A stretch of DNA of 6,166 nucleotides from JANNSW01 sp031431235 (GTDB lineage Bacteria; Pseudomonadota; Alphaproteobacteria; Rhizobiales; Hyphomicrobiaceae): NCBI GenBank assembly GCA_031431235.1, contig JANPDA010000082.1, forward strand, positions 1-6,166, written 5' to 3'. Each line of letters begins with the position of its first letter. Position 1 is the first letter of the stretch. The translations under genes were made by a program, and so were the position numbers. Of the stretch, positions 5,431 through 6,166 are shown piece after piece. The notes below the pieces were generated by a model that did not search any database, was not told the origin of the DNA, and saw only the letters and a list, made by a program, of their open reading frames with translations.

Positions 5431-6036
5431 CTACCGATGGCCCCAGTCGTCCGGATTGTCGCTGTTGCCGGGCGACAAGCCCAGCACATCGCCGGCGAGC
5501 GTGACGCCCAGGCCGAGCACCGTGCGGTTGGCATAGGCGAAATAGGCCGTCACCTGGTTCAGCTCCAGAATTTCTCCATCAGTGAAGCCGGCGGTGTGCA
5601 GCTCAGCGATATGGGTTTGCGTGATTGTCGAGGGAGACCGCGTCAGCGCCTCGGCATAGCGGAGCGCGGCAACTTCGCGCATGTCGAGCACGCCCGCGAA
5701 AGCGCCGCTCTCGAGCGCCGAGCGGATCGCGTTGGCCCGTGCGGCATCGCCCAGCAGTCGGATGAGGCCGGCGAAATGGTGCTCGACGCAATAGGCGCAG
5801 GCGTTGAGGAGGCTGACATGGACGCCGACGGTCTCCAGCAGCGTCTTCGGCAGGGTGTTGCCGTTGTGGTGCAGGACGTTCTTGTAGAGGGCCATGTGGC
5901 CGTCCATGGTGTGGGGCCTGAGGCTGTGCGCCGCCATGATGTTGTCGATCGCGCCATCTGGCCCGCGGATACGGTCGTAGAGTTGCTTCAGGCGCCCCAC
6001 GGCCTCGGCGTAGGGAACGGTGGCGATGAATGTCAC
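5431..6036 (-). CDS. AhpD-like / carboxymuconolactone decarboxylase family (peroxidase-related) enzyme
   Basis: From the chosen GTG this is a 201-residue protein beginning MTFIATVPYAEA, the usual beginning of peroxidase-related enzymes of the AhpD-like superfamily. The redox site is intact: Cys80-Ala-Tyr-Cys83 with His87 gives CX2CX3H, and Glu68 lies 12 residues before the first Cys, as in AhpD-type proton relays. DNIMAAHSLRP (31-41) and LYKNVLHHNGNTLPKTLLETVGVHVS (50-75) are family-typical helices. Members act in thiol-based peroxide or alkylhydroperoxide chemistry in the cytoplasm; the physiological substrate is unknown. The GTG at 6036-6034 was chosen over the ATG at 6132 because GAGGAG lies eight bases upstream of it and because family homology begins there. 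The extra 32 residues look like translated upstream sequence and would reach the tRNA gene. It faces the three-gene unit tail to tail, with the inverted-repeat element between. Confidence 0.88.
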   Translation of the reverse strand: MTFIATVPYAEAVGRLKQLYDRIRGPDGAIDNIMAAHSLRPHTMDGHMALYKNVLHHNGNTLPKTLLETVGVHVSLLNACAYCVEHHFAGLIRLLGDAARANAIRSALESGAFAGVLDMREVAALRYAEALTRSPSTITQTHIAELHTAGFTDGEILELNQVTAYFAYANRTVLGLGVTLAGDVLGLSPGNSDNPDDWGHR

Positions 6037-6044
6037 GGCGGCTG

Positions 6045-6050
6045 CTCCTC
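6045..6050 (-). promoter_or_regulatory. Strong Shine-Dalgarno deciding the GTG start
   Basis: On the - strand GAGGAG is followed by eight bases and then GTG ACA TTC (start at 6036). This is the best ribosome binding site in the window and fixes the start of the AhpD-like gene internally to the longer open frame that begins at 6132. Confidence 0.75.
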
Positions 6051-6078
6051 GGTCTGACGTGCCGGCGGCCACAATCGT

Positions 6079-6107
6079 TTGCGTGCCCGCTGGAGATGGA
6101 GTATCTC
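6079..6107 (+). promoter_or_regulatory. Putative sigma-70 promoter of the tRNA-Arg gene
   Basis: TTGCGT (6079-6084) and TATCTC (6102-6107) are separated by 17 bases, and transcription would start near 6114, about 15 bases before the tRNA. The stretch after the -10 (TGCGCCC) is GC-rich, as is common for stable-RNA promoters under stringent control. It lies in the 92-base gap between the divergent AhpD-like gene and the tRNA. Position and spacing support it; there is no other evidence. Confidence 0.4.
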
Positions 6108-6128
6108 TGCGCCCTGCCGCAAAGCCAA

Positions 6129-6166
<38 letters not shown>

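Noticed and set aside
5248..6057. 269-codon open frame on the + strand covering the right-hand intergenic region
   Set aside because: It overlaps the end of the third gene in another frame and is antisense to the AhpD-like gene, which has an intact CxxCxxxH motif and a good ribosome binding site.

Overview
This is a GC-rich window (most genes roughly two-thirds G+C or more by eye) with long antisense shadow ORFs, GTG as well as ATG starts, and a tRNA-Arg typical of alphaproteobacteria. The protein types (a minor family pairing a DUF6384-like protein with coiled-coil partners, LivK/UrtA-type binding proteins, AhpD-like enzymes) suggest a member of the Hyphomicrobiales (Rhizobiales) or a near relative. 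That placement is inference; no rRNA or marker gene is present.

Layout, left to right. (1) Positions 1-182: the 3' end of a HepT/DUF86-type toxin gene on the + strand, lower in GC (97 of the first 180 bases, 54%). (2) 199-1515, - strand: a solitary periplasmic-binding-protein gene of the branched-chain amino acid/urea/amide type, convergent with the HepT gene and with an odd, weak leader. (3) 1516-1715: a divergent intergenic region holding a 14-bp tandem repeat and a hairpin. (4) 1716-5312, + strand: three co-directional genes encoding a long helical/coiled-coil protein, a single-pass membrane protein resembling DUF6384, and a second coiled-coil protein with a Gly-rich, Phe-terminated tail. 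(5) 5313-5430: a convergent intergenic region with a large inverted-repeat element. (6) 5431-6036, - strand: an AhpD-like/carboxymuconolactone decarboxylase family enzyme with an intact CxxCxxxH redox site, started by GTG. (7) 6129 to the edge, + strand: the 5' half of a tRNA-Arg(CCG) gene with a plausible sigma-70 promoter.

The most interesting content is the three-gene unit at 1716-5312. None of the three proteins has an obvious enzymatic motif. All three are highly charged and alpha-helical, and together they contain no cysteine in 1171 residues. Only the middle one has a membrane segment. This looks like a membrane-anchored scaffold with two soluble coiled-coil partners, perhaps for envelope or membrane stress. 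That function is inference.

The second notable theme is a family of short palindromic repeats built on GGGGTCNGACCCC. Two near-identical inverted pairs (2891-2956 and 5346-5412) bracket the second and third genes of the unit, and a related degenerate copy (1576-1635) lies upstream of the first. The first pair ends exactly at the start codon of the middle gene and appears to supply its ribosome binding site.
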